A DNA stretch of 64,000 nt from an uncultured Acetatifactor sp. (GTDB lineage: Bacteria; Bacillota; Clostridia; Lachnospirales; Lachnospiraceae): assembly GCA_910589655.1 (NCBI GenBank), contig CAJUTJ010000174.1, forward strand, positions 1-64,000, given 5' to 3'. A model generated the notes under the pieces. It worked only from the letters and a program-made list of their open reading frames with translations, was not told the origin of the DNA and ran no database searches. The translations under genes and the position numbers were made by a program. This document shows, one piece after another, positions 40,742 to 48,311 of this stretch. Positions within the stretch are counted from its first letter, which is position 1; each line of letters opens with the position of its first letter.

Positions 40742-43489
40742 TTATGCCGATTGCTGTTTTTGCCGCTGTTTCTGTTTCTTCATTTTTTCATATTCTTTGC
40801 GGTGAATCTGACGGCAATTATCACATCTGCATGTGCGTCTGTTAGCAACATCAATTTCCAGCCATTCACCGCAATCCACACATCGGATGAATTTTGTTTT
40901 CTGCCGGCCGACGTTCTGTTCCAGATGATTCACAATCTGGCGGCCATAGCAGAACCATAATAATTGTTTATACCTTTTTTCGCTGCCATATAAATATTCC
41001 ACAAGCATATCCGCAATGGTTTCTTCCGAATACCCAAATCTGCCGAACTCCGCCCGGAGTTTGCAGGCGACATAATGAAGGTTGTCTCCGTATTCGTCTT
41101 TCATATTTGTCATGTAACGATATTTTCTGTTTAGATTGTCATACAGCTCGGAGACTTCTTTGCTGCAAATCATTTTGTCGTTGGACATCAGTTTACGGTA
41201 ATCAATGTTGTCTAATTGAACGGCGCGGGTGTTAATGGGCAGGTTCGGTATTCTGTCATAAATTTTATTTACAAAGCTTCCGTTGCGCTGCTTTACCTGT
41301 GAGGCTTCCTTGTCCTTGGCATATTCGAAAAAGGCCGGAAGCTTGTCTCTGGTATATTTTGACACAATCGGCCGAAACCATTCCGGACGTTCCGGCATGT
41401 AAAGGGTCTTGGCGGCATCTATGCAGAAATTGTTTTCCATGCATAACAGTTTGACGGTATCGGCGGCTTCCTGTTTTTCTCTGTCGGATCCGCTGATAAA
41501 GACGTCATGGTTCCATATCTTTGAGATATCGTTGCTGTAGAGACCGATATTTCCGCTGGTAAATGCTTTGTTCAAACCTTCGTAGATGGTTTTGCTGTTC
41601 AGTTCGGTGGGTTCCGCCTTGCGCATATTGTAATAGAGAGGGACAATTTCTTTCATATTGCGTTCCGCGATTTTCACGAAATCTCTGTCCGCCACTACAA
41701 GGGCTTTGTCGCCGTCCACGTCAAATTGCAGGATTTTACTGATTAAATCATGGGTGCTTGTATATAGGGCGTTGGTAAGGAACCATTCATTCAGCATACG
41801 GGCGCGTTCCCCGTAGTTCTCATTGGCAACGTTATGCCGGACGGCGTGCTCCTTATATAAATGAGGGCTTCTCAGACAATCCAGCTTATCGTACCGCCTA
41901 AACAGCCGGCAGAACACCTCCTTGTCTTCTAACAGTCCTCTCGGATTTTCGGTCCGGCAGAACCAATATTCGCATGCCGCATAAAAATCCGGAAGCAGGA
42001 AGGTATATTTTCCGTTTATTTCCAGCTTTCCGCTGCGATATTTTTTCAACAGACTGTTTTTTACCTCACGGATGACATCCTTGGCATAAGTATCGTTAAG
42101 CAGGGCGGGATATAGCTTGACTGCCTCTTGGAAGGGAGTCATGTTTGTGTTATAGGGCGTAATGCCGAGAGTATTCATCATGGCATCCTTGGAAGTACAG
42201 ATATCGCGGATCCTCTGGGAGGACTTTTGGGTAAGCAGGTCGATTTCTTCGTCCGTAATATCCGTGAGAGTTTGGAGCATTTGATAATTTATCTTGGCAT
42301 TTTTAACCCGGTCTTCCTCCACATTGCATGTCCCGGCGCTGCAATGATGCTTTTTAAAATACTCTTTATACTGGTTCCATGAGTCGTAATATTTGTACAT
42401 CTTAAATTGGCTTTTGGTAAAAATAATCTGAATCTCTTCTTTTATAATGTCATGTTCCATGCCGTAAATATCGGTGACGGTTGCAGGGCAGCCCGTAGTT
42501 TCCACAAATTTCCTGAAATCAAACACACCTAACAGGCCTTTAATCCATGGAGCGCGGAACATAAAATTTTTAACGGAAAGAGAGGGCAGTATCATGCCCG
42601 CTCCGTCCGTGTGGGGAATGGGTACATAATCATTTTTCCTTGTAATGGAATAGTCCTTTTCGTCTACAAAATCGAAGGTGCCGTATACATTTGTCTCAAA
42701 ATCATCAAGTACAATGGTTCTGTCAATATCGAATTCCGCCCATTCATCCGTGGCGGAATTGGTCAAAGCCATATACGCCAAGTGCTTATTCACATTATTT
42801 CCGCCCTTGGAATTGATTTTCTCAATGGTGAGGCCGCACATAACCGTTTTTTCAATACGATCCCATACGGATTCCTTGATAAAGATGGCTTTCTTTGTGC
42901 GGATTTGTCCGGCGGAAGAGGTAAAATATTTATACTTTTCACCCTTGTATGTAAAACCGTAGAATGATATGTCCTTGAATACATCGAAGTAATATACTTG
43001 AACTACCATCAGAGATTCTGTCAATTCATCTTGGCGGATCCCGATCATCCTGCTCAAGGCGGAATCAAATACGGATATTATATGAGTGTCGTTCAGGCTG
43101 TTCTCATCAAGGGTGCGGATATGGTCTTTGCCGCCGGACACTTCATTTTGCGCTGCCTTATTCGAAAAAAGTGTCAGCAGTTTTTCTTTGGCAATGTTTG
43201 CTTTTTGTCTTTTGTGTTCCGATAACTTGATTAGGCGTAAGTATTCCGAAACGGTGTGACCGGAACTTTCTGCCGTGTTAAATTTGTCTGTCCGGCCTTT
43301 TTTCAGTTGTTTGATATCGTCCGCCGAGTACCCTGACTGTTTTAACAGTTTTTCCGTTTCCGATAGTTTCTGCCGTAGATCACCGCATTCTTTGCGGTAT
43401 TTGCAGTGCATGTTGTGCAAATATTTTTCGCGGTTACTGTAAAAATGTCCGGTATCAACGGAATACATGTTATATTGTCTGTCAAGCAT
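40742..43489 (-). CDS. Single-subunit RNA polymerase of YonO/QDE-1 type (putative)
   Basis: 915 residues from MLDRQYNM after CAGGAGG. Residues about 293-318 carry the first-barrel signature seen in cellular RdRPs and phage YonO: TDGAGMILP followed by FMFRAPWIKGLLG. At about 542 comes RSPHLYKEH, matching the R-N/S-P-x-L element before the active site. At 590-594 is DVDGD (QFDVDGDKALVV), the Asp triad that holds magnesium in two-barrel RNA polymerases. The last 60 residues form a zinc ribbon (CVDCGEW, CRCDNC) with a very basic tail. Known YonO (phage SPbeta) transcribes late genes from DNA. Here it is first in the tail cluster, so a dedicated transcriber of it is the natural reading. Identity comes from motifs only. 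Confidence 0.7.
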   Translation of the reverse strand: MLDRQYNMYSVDTGHFYSNREKYLHNMHCKYRKECGDLRQKLSETEKLLKQSGYSADDIKQLKKGRTDKFNTAESSGHTVSEYLRLIKLSEHKRQKANIAKEKLLTLFSNKAAQNEVSGGKDHIRTLDENSLNDTHIISVFDSALSRMIGIRQDELTESLMVVQVYYFDVFKDISFYGFTYKGEKYKYFTSSAGQIRTKKAIFIKESVWDRIEKTVMCGLTIEKINSKGGNNVNKHLAYMALTNSATDEWAEFDIDRTIVLDDFETNVYGTFDFVDEKDYSITRKNDYVPIPHTDGAGMILPSLSVKNFMFRAPWIKGLLGVFDFRKFVETTGCPATVTDIYGMEHDIIKEEIQIIFTKSQFKMYKYYDSWNQYKEYFKKHHCSAGTCNVEEDRVKNAKINYQMLQTLTDITDEEIDLLTQKSSQRIRDICTSKDAMMNTLGITPYNTNMTPFQEAVKLYPALLNDTYAKDVIREVKNSLLKKYRSGKLEINGKYTFLLPDFYAACEYWFCRTENPRGLLEDKEVFCRLFRRYDKLDCLRSPHLYKEHAVRHNVANENYGERARMLNEWFLTNALYTSTHDLISKILQFDVDGDKALVVADRDFVKIAERNMKEIVPLYYNMRKAEPTELNSKTIYEGLNKAFTSGNIGLYSNDISKIWNHDVFISGSDREKQEAADTVKLLCMENNFCIDAAKTLYMPERPEWFRPIVSKYTRDKLPAFFEYAKDKEASQVKQRNGSFVNKIYDRIPNLPINTRAVQLDNIDYRKLMSNDKMICSKEVSELYDNLNRKYRYMTNMKDEYGDNLHYVACKLRAEFGRFGYSEETIADMLVEYLYGSEKRYKQLLWFCYGRQIVNHLEQNVGRQKTKFIRCVDCGEWLEIDVANRRTCRCDNCRQIHRKEYEKMKKQKQRQKQQSA

Positions 43490-43544
43490 TTTTGATTCCT
43501 CCTGAATTTTTGTTTTATTTTTTACGGGTTTTGTGTGCATTCTC

Positions 43545-43576
43545 GTAACGGTTCAGTGACCTGTCTGAACGGTTGC
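43545..43576. repeat. 32-bp motif, copy 1
   Basis: GTAACGGTTCAGTG followed by ACCTGTCTGAACGGTTGC, about 55 bases upstream of the polymerase-like start. Matches 7520-7551. Confidence 0.55.
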
Positions 43577-43908
43577 GTTAATTGCCCCTACTATGTATTT
43601 CTACATTCAGAAATTGCTTTTTCTTAAATTTTGCATAAGCAGCAAATAGTATCACGTTACTGTTTACTTCGTTCACAGTAACAGTATCGCTGTATTTTTC
43701 TCCAAAATGAAAAGAGTATATTTCATTTCGAGGAAAAAGGTTATATAATGATATCGGGACTAAAAAGCCCTAAAATCCGATGCAAGCTTGGCTGCAAGAG
43801 GATGTGCGAAGCATTGCGGGAGCAACAAAAAAATATATTGAATTTGAACTTTGTATGTTTCTAAAAAGATAACGGAAGAAGGTTGGAAAATCGGATATAT
43901 GGAAAGAA

Positions 43909-44037
43909 ATGAACCGGTTAATGAATATGACAGCGGCCGGGCTTTCTTCGCAGGAAATGAAAATGATGAATATAATATCTTCGGATACTTTTGAAACAGA
44001 TAAAAACGATAAGGAAATATATGTGATAAAAAGATAA
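43909..44037 (+). other. Possible 42-residue ORF, weak
   Basis: MNRLMNMTAAGLSSQEMKMM continues to KEIYVIKR with a stop directly before the terminator at 44038. No good ribosome-binding site; it may be the end of a decayed gene. Confidence 0.25.
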
Positions 44038-44062
44038 GGGCGGAAGCCGCCCTATCTCTTTT
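44038..44062. terminator. Terminator GGGCGG-AAG-CCGCCC
   Basis: Six-bp GC stem with a TATCTCTTTT tail on the plus strand; on the minus strand it overlaps the stop of the 49-residue gene. Confidence 0.65.
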
Positions 44063-44201
44063 GGTTGATTGGCTGTATGCCTTCTTTTCTTGAATTGTGT
44101 GTCTGGTTCTGGTTTTCGGGAGTAGTCTTTTGGGTTATGCTGTTAAATTTGTTGTGGTTCTGTTGTTCTTGCAGTTTGGATTCCAATTTGTTTTTTCCCA
44201 T
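44052..44201 (-). CDS. Small polar protein (49 residues)
   Basis: MGKNKLESKLQEQQNHNKFN onward, ending INQKR, from an ATG preceded by GAGGTGATCCT with perfect spacing. Very rich in Q, N and K, with no hydrophobic core, so probably disordered. It is the first minus-strand gene in front of the tail cluster, about 560 bases upstream of the polymerase-like gene. Too short for standard gene tracks. The ribosome-binding site and clean codon usage support it; function unknown. Confidence 0.55.
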   Translation of the reverse strand: MGKNKLESKLQEQQNHNKFNSITQKTTPENQNQTHNSRKEGIQPINQKR

Positions 44202-44423
44202 AGGATCACCTCAATAATAGTATGGGCAAAATCCGAAATACTATCCGCAAAGGGCAGAATCAAGGCAAACGGCAGAATCAAGGCAAACGGCCTTATAGGC
44301 ATCTGCCGGAATTGTTTGCGCAGATGCGGTCTTTGAGGAGCAGAGCGAACCTGAAGACCAGAGCACTAATTCATATAATACTTGACATGAAACCGTTAAA
44401 CAAATACCGGAAGGGAGATATAT

Positions 44424-44963
44424 ATGGAAAAAGCAGATAAATTAAGCAAGTTCATTAGTCTGGTGCTGCGCCACAATCCTGCGGCGGCGCATGTTACTTT
44501 GGACGAACATGGCTGGGCCGATGTGGAAGCCTTGCTGGCCGGTATCCGGAGTACCGGCAGGCAGATTGATATGGATACTTTAGAGGAGATTGTGGCGGCC
44601 GATAATAAGCAAAGGTACAGTTTTAACCACGATAAAACGCTGATCAGGGCAAATCAGGGGCATAGTGTCGCCGTGGACGTGGAGCTGAAAGAACAGGAGC
44701 CGCCTGAATTTTTATATCACGGCACTGCATCCAGATTTCTGGACAGCATAGGGCGCGAAGGGTTAAAGCCTATGAGCAGGCTGTACGTCCATCTGTCAAA
44801 GGATACGGAGACTGCCCGAACCGTAGGAAAGCGGCATGGAAGTCCCGTTATTTTAAAGGTTCACAGCCGGGAAATGTACAGGGACGGATGCCGATTCTAC
44901 TTATCGGAGAACGGAGTATGGCTGACGAAGAAGGTTGAGGTAAAATATTTTGAGCGGATATAA
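44424..44963 (+). CDS. kptA: RNA 2'-phosphotransferase (Tpt1/KptA family)
   Basis: 179 residues, ATG after GGAAGGGAG. The N-terminal winged-helix-like half starts LSKFISLVLRHNPAAAHVTL and DEHGWADVEALLAGI; the ADP-ribosyltransferase-like half has RANQGHS, LYHGTA, REGLKPMSRLYVHLS and the GSPVIL strand. These are the conserved blocks of KptA/Tpt1, which transfers an internal 2'-phosphate from RNA to NAD. Bacteria lack the tRNA splicing route that makes this phosphate, so the in vivo substrate is uncertain. It overlaps the next gene by 14 bases. Confidence 0.9.
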   Translation: MEKADKLSKFISLVLRHNPAAAHVTLDEHGWADVEALLAGIRSTGRQIDMDTLEEIVAADNKQRYSFNHDKTLIRANQGHSVAVDVELKEQEPPEFLYHGTASRFLDSIGREGLKPMSRLYVHLSKDTETARTVGKRHGSPVILKVHSREMYRDGCRFYLSENGVWLTKKVEVKYFERI

Positions 44964-45765
44964 AATCAGCATTGATGATGCAAAGGAAAAAACCGTGGAT
45001 CTATTTCTGTTTATGGGACAATCCAATATGGCGGGGCGGGGGATCGTGAATAAGGCGCATAACGAGGGCACCCCCGGACTGATTCAGGGTGCGGGATACG
45101 AATACCGTGCGGTGTCGTCCCCGGACAGACTATATGAGATATCGGAGCCCTTCGGACGCCGGGAAAACCGGAAAGGGGGAATAGACGACGGAGACATGAA
45201 AACGGGATCCATGGTGACGGCCTTCGTCAACGCTTATTATAGGAAGACAGGCATTCCGATTGTGGGGATTTCGGCATCGAAAGGCGGAAGCAGAATTGAC
45301 ATGTGGCAGCCCGGAGGCGGATTCTTGAAGGATACAATTTCCCGGCTGGATGCGGCGGTAGAATTCCTGAATGCAAATCATTATGCTGTCAGACACAAAT
45401 TTATGCTCTGGTGTCAGGGGGAATCGGACGGCGATATTTCCAAGACGGGTGAGCAGTACCGTAGGGAATTTGAGAAAATGCTGGATGCTATGCTGGCAGC
45501 AGGAATCGAAAAATGCTTCCTGATCAGGATAGGGCATTATAACGGTTCCGGCAGACAGGACTACGGCGGTATTATGGCGGTTCAGGAGGAGATTGCGGAT
45601 ACAAATGAAAATGTGGTTATGGTTTCGAAATCTTTTGGGGAAATGAAAGCCCGCGGGCTGATGAAGGATGATTTCCATTATTTTCAGGAAGCTTACAATC
45701 TTGTGGGGAAGGAAGCCGGAGAGAATACGGCTGCCTATGTGGAAGCTGCATATAAGCCGCAGTGA
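44950..45765 (+). CDS. SASA-family carbohydrate acetylesterase
   Basis: 271 residues from a TTG start after GAGGTAAAA; it overlaps kptA, so the two are one transcript. Sialate O-acetylesterase/CE6-like SGNH hydrolase: LFLFMGQSNMAGRG contains the nucleophile serine, GISASKGGSRIDMW is the oxyanion glycine block, WCQGESDG the third block, and DDFHYFQEAYNLVG the catalytic Asp/His. No signal peptide, so cytoplasmic. It removes acetyl groups from sugars in known members; the link with RNA phosphotransferase is unexplained. Confidence 0.85.
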   Translation: MSGYKISIDDAKEKTVDLFLFMGQSNMAGRGIVNKAHNEGTPGLIQGAGYEYRAVSSPDRLYEISEPFGRRENRKGGIDDGDMKTGSMVTAFVNAYYRKTGIPIVGISASKGGSRIDMWQPGGGFLKDTISRLDAAVEFLNANHYAVRHKFMLWCQGESDGDISKTGEQYRREFEKMLDAMLAAGIEKCFLIRIGHYNGSGRQDYGGIMAVQEEIADTNENVVMVSKSFGEMKARGLMKDDFHYFQEAYNLVGKEAGENTAAYVEAAYKPQ

Positions 45766-45815
45766 GACGGTATAGAGGTGTATTTACGGTGGAATCCAAT
45801 GCCTTGAACAGTGAC

Positions 45816-45948
45816 GTTACTGTTCACTCGCTGTCGCTGCGAGGTGTTTTCACGCTGTTTCTGCTTGATAAACCCGAGACAGACATGCGCGAATTCGCTG
45901 TTTTGCGATTTCTGTGCATAGGCTGCGGTGAACGAAGTGAACAGTAAC
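45816..45948. mobile_element. MITE-like repeat with 8-bp target duplication, copy R1
   Basis: 133 bp. GTTACTGTTCACTCGC at the left and GTGAACAGTAAC at the right are inverted copies. The direct repeat ACAGTGAC flanks it on both sides (45808-45815 and 45949-45956). A GTTTTCACGCTGTTTCTG core is shared with the other copies. No protein is encoded. Confidence 0.75.
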
Positions 45949-45987
45949 ACAGTGACGGAACGGCGGATGTACTCCTATAGAAATATA

Positions 45988-46049
45988 TTGACACTTTGGT
46001 AAGACTGTGGTAGTCTGTAATTGACAGACGACTGCAGTCTTATTAAAAT
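45988..46049 (+). promoter_or_regulatory. Promoter with two BlaI-type dyads
   Basis: TTGACA at 46021-46026, 17 bases, TAAAAT at 46044-46049. Dyads AAGACTGTGGTAGTCT (46000-46015) and AGACGACTGCAGTCTT (46027-46042) overlap the promoter, the second centred on the perfect ACTGCAGT. A second TTGACA lies at 45988. BlaI-type repressors bind such dyads at their own promoter. Confidence 0.65.
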
Positions 46050-46082
46050 GTTATAGTATGTATAGGGCAGGAGGAGATAATC

Positions 46083-46460
46083 ATGGGAGAAGAGATTATA
46101 AAACTGTTTGATTCGGAGCTAAAGGTTATGGACATTCTATGGAAGGAAGGCCCGGTTCCCGCCAGACATGTGGCGGATGTCTTGACGGAGGAGCTGGGCT
46201 GGAATAAGAATACTACATATACATTGATCAAACGGTGTATCAATAAGGGAGCCATAGAGCGAAGGGAGCCCAACTTTATGTGCCATGCGCTGATAGCCAA
46301 GGAAAAGGTTCAGGAGGCTGAGACAAACGAATTAATTAACAAGATCTTCGACGGAAGCGCAGACAAGCTCTTTGCTTCTCTGCTCAGCAGAAAAAAGCTT
46401 TCCGCCGGTGAAATTGAAAAGCTGAAGAAGATTGTAGGAGATTTGGACGGAAGGAGGTGA
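46083..46460 (+). CDS. BlaI/MecI-family repressor
   Basis: 125 residues, ATG after GGCAGGAGGAG. Winged helix-turn-helix: LFDSELKVMDILWKEGPVPA, RHVADVLTEELGWNKNTTYT, LIKRCINKGAIERREPNFMC, then a dimerisation helix region with LFASLLSRKKLSAGEIEKLK. Family members are cleaved or released when the partner membrane protease senses its signal. The stop overlaps the ribosome-binding site of the partner gene, so the two are co-translated. Confidence 0.9.
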   Translation: MGEEIIKLFDSELKVMDILWKEGPVPARHVADVLTEELGWNKNTTYTLIKRCINKGAIERREPNFMCHALIAKEKVQEAETNELINKIFDGSADKLFASLLSRKKLSAGEIEKLKKIVGDLDGRR

Positions 46461-46465
46461 AGGAT

Positions 46466-48172
46466 ATGACTTTACTGCAAATGAGTGCGGCAGGCGGGGC
46501 AATGATTCTGGCAATTACGATTCTGCGTATTTTTGCTCTTCATAAATTTCCTAAAAAATATTTCTTACTTTTATGGGAAATCGTTCTTTTTCGTTTAATA
46601 CTGCCGGTTTCCGTCTCTTCGGGTCTCAGCGTGTATTCCTTTTTCAACGGAGGGGAGACGGTAAGGGGGTATGGTGAAGGCACCCGTCCGGGAGCTGCAT
46701 TTTTTCAGCCGGTGCCGTCGGCAATATATTTAGGCGGGGGAAATGCAGGCGGTGTTCAAGGAACGCATAATGGTGCACAGGAGATATTTCCTTGGGAGAT
46801 AGTGTGGCTGACAGGTATGGTTTTATGTGCTGCTTTTTTGTTTGTTTCTTATCTCCACTGGTATCGAAAGTTTCGTACATCCGTACTTGTGAAGAATGAA
46901 TTTGTATCAAGGTGGCTTGAACAACATAAAATGAAACGTCCCGTCCGCGTCAGGCAGTCGGGAAAAATTGCCGCTCCGTTGACTTACGGTATCTTTCAGC
47001 CCGTTATCTTGGTGCCGGAAGCTATGGAATGGGGGAATGAGAAGCAGTCGGAATGTGTGCTGCTGCACGAATATATGCATATCCGCCATTGGGATATGCT
47101 CCTTAAGCTGACGGCGGCTCTTGCCCTGTGTATTCATTGGTTTAATCCCATGGTTTGGCTGTGTTATCTTCTGTTCAACCGGGATATTGAGCTTGCCTGT
47201 GACGAAGCCGTGGTGGGACAGATGGGGGAAGGGGCCAAGGCCGTGTACGCCATGACATTAATCCGGATGGAAGAGAAGAAGAGCGGTCTTATGCCCGCCT
47301 GCAATCATTTCAGTAAAAATGCCACGGAGGAAAGAGTTACGGCCGTTATGAAAGCAAAGAAAGCCACATGGGGAACGTTTGCCGTCGGCGTACTGGCATT
47401 AGCCGCCATTGTGGTCTTTCTTGCCACATCACCGGACAGAAAAGAAGGGGGAGACGTTGCTGCGCCAAGTTCTTCCAATGGGGACGGACAGGTCTTTGGC
47501 GGAACAGGTTTTTCCGGTGGAGACGTGCCAACCGCCGACACGCCGGATTCTTACGGCGGAGACGGCCGGATGATTTTCTGTATGGGAAAAGTGTATTTGT
47601 CCACAGGAGAGGATGTTTCGGAGATGGTTGCCGCAGAGGCGGAAGCTTCGGAATACGATTCTCCGTATATCGGCGAAATAGGCTCCACAGTGGACAAGTC
47701 GGATATTCCGGAGAAGGAGCTGCAGTCTAATTTCGGATATGTGGGTTCGGAGGTAATCTTTAACGGCAGCGGCATAGCCGTAAATATGGACGGACAATGG
47801 ATACAATTTTTCCCTCAGGACGCCGAGGTGTCCGGCTCTGTCGGATTTCAGAATATCATTACCCGTCTCACAGGAAGTATTACTTGTACAAACAGAAGCG
47901 TTTCCTTTACCATACCGGAGAGTGGACTGGATTGGAACATTCTGATCAACGGGCGATATGAACGGGAAGATTCCGGAGGGATGGGCACCCATTTCCTCCA
48001 AGAGCTGTCGGAAAGCGGCGATTGGAAAAGCGGGGAAACTTATTCCTTTCCCGTTGATGCGGAAGCCGTGGAGGAATTGTTTATGGTGGTAAGTATTGGA
48101 GAAGAGTCAGCGGTAATTGATCTAATGGAGTATGTTTCCGAAAGCTTTTTCTACCCCCAAACCGTAGGTTGA
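46466..48172 (+). CDS. BlaR1/MecR1-like M56 metallopeptidase, non-PBP sensor
   Basis: 568 residues; the ATG at 46466 has AAGGAGG eight bases upstream. Four membrane helices surround the zinc site: HEYMH (HExxH) near residue 208, with ELACDEAVV as the third-ligand block, characteristic of M56 peptidases. A further TM helix is at about 310. The outer part (residues 330-568) is a Ser/Gly-rich linker and a beta domain (MDGQWIQFFPQDAEVSGSVG, TRLTGSITCTNRSVSFTIPE). It is not a penicillin-binding domain, so the signal is probably not a beta-lactam. It should cut the BlaI-like repressor. Confidence 0.85.
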   Translation: MTLLQMSAAGGAMILAITILRIFALHKFPKKYFLLLWEIVLFRLILPVSVSSGLSVYSFFNGGETVRGYGEGTRPGAAFFQPVPSAIYLGGGNAGGVQGTHNGAQEIFPWEIVWLTGMVLCAAFLFVSYLHWYRKFRTSVLVKNEFVSRWLEQHKMKRPVRVRQSGKIAAPLTYGIFQPVILVPEAMEWGNEKQSECVLLHEYMHIRHWDMLLKLTAALALCIHWFNPMVWLCYLLFNRDIELACDEAVVGQMGEGAKAVYAMTLIRMEEKKSGLMPACNHFSKNATEERVTAVMKAKKATWGTFAVGVLALAAIVVFLATSPDRKEGGDVAAPSSSNGDGQVFGGTGFSGGDVPTADTPDSYGGDGRMIFCMGKVYLSTGEDVSEMVAAEAEASEYDSPYIGEIGSTVDKSDIPEKELQSNFGYVGSEVIFNGSGIAVNMDGQWIQFFPQDAEVSGSVGFQNIITRLTGSITCTNRSVSFTIPESGLDWNILINGRYEREDSGGMGTHFLQELSESGDWKSGETYSFPVDAEAVEELFMVVSIGEESAVIDLMEYVSESFFYPQTVG

Positions 48173-48197
48173 GTCCCCGCTCAACCTACGGTTTGTT
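48158..48197 (+). terminator. Terminator of the blaI/blaR-like operon
   Basis: AAACCGTAGGTTGAG and CTCAACCTACGGTTT form a perfect 15-bp stem overlapping the stop codon, followed by GTTG. Confidence 0.85.
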
Positions 48198-48311
48198 GCA
48201 AATAATCTATAAATGGCGTAGGATAATGGCATCAGGAAAACGCGGATCAGGGGCAGACGGATCGCAGTGTTTAGAAAGGAGTGCCCGTTTTGGCGGGCGT
48301 ATAAGACAAGG

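Larger units (their letters stand above)
43490..44051. other. Leader region upstream of the polymerase-like gene
   Basis: About 560 bases. It holds the 32-bp motif at 43545-43576, a short GTTACTGT/ACAGTAAC palindrome near 43670, an AAATGAAA/TTTCATTT hairpin near 43695-43717, a TATAAT near 43746 and a possible 42-codon plus-strand frame at 43909-44037. It should contain the promoter that starts the cluster; I cannot locate it with certainty. Confidence 0.35.

Noticed and set aside
40742..43489. Reading the large first gene as a primase/helicase or structural protein
   Set aside because: No Walker or toprim motifs are present, whereas the ordered TDGAG, FRAPWIKG, RSPHL and DVDGD motifs fit the two-barrel polymerase group.
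5003..43489. Contractile (R-type) tailocin
   Set aside because: No sheath protein and no gpV/gpW/gpJ-type contractile baseplate set could be recognised; the Dit/hub/BppU style points to a non-contractile tail.
44222..44440. 72-codon plus-strand frame before kptA with GQNQGKRQNQGKR repeat
   Set aside because: It overlaps the kptA start and its ribosome-binding site; the repeat is only an 18-bp direct duplication.
45130..45678. 182-codon minus-strand frame opposite the esterase
   Set aside because: It is the shadow of the SASA-type gene, whose catalytic motifs are clear on the plus strand.
48267..48311. Longer start for the XRE regulator
   Set aside because: The 15 extra residues precede the conserved helix-turn-helix start and the GTG has no better ribosome-binding site; kept only as an alternative.
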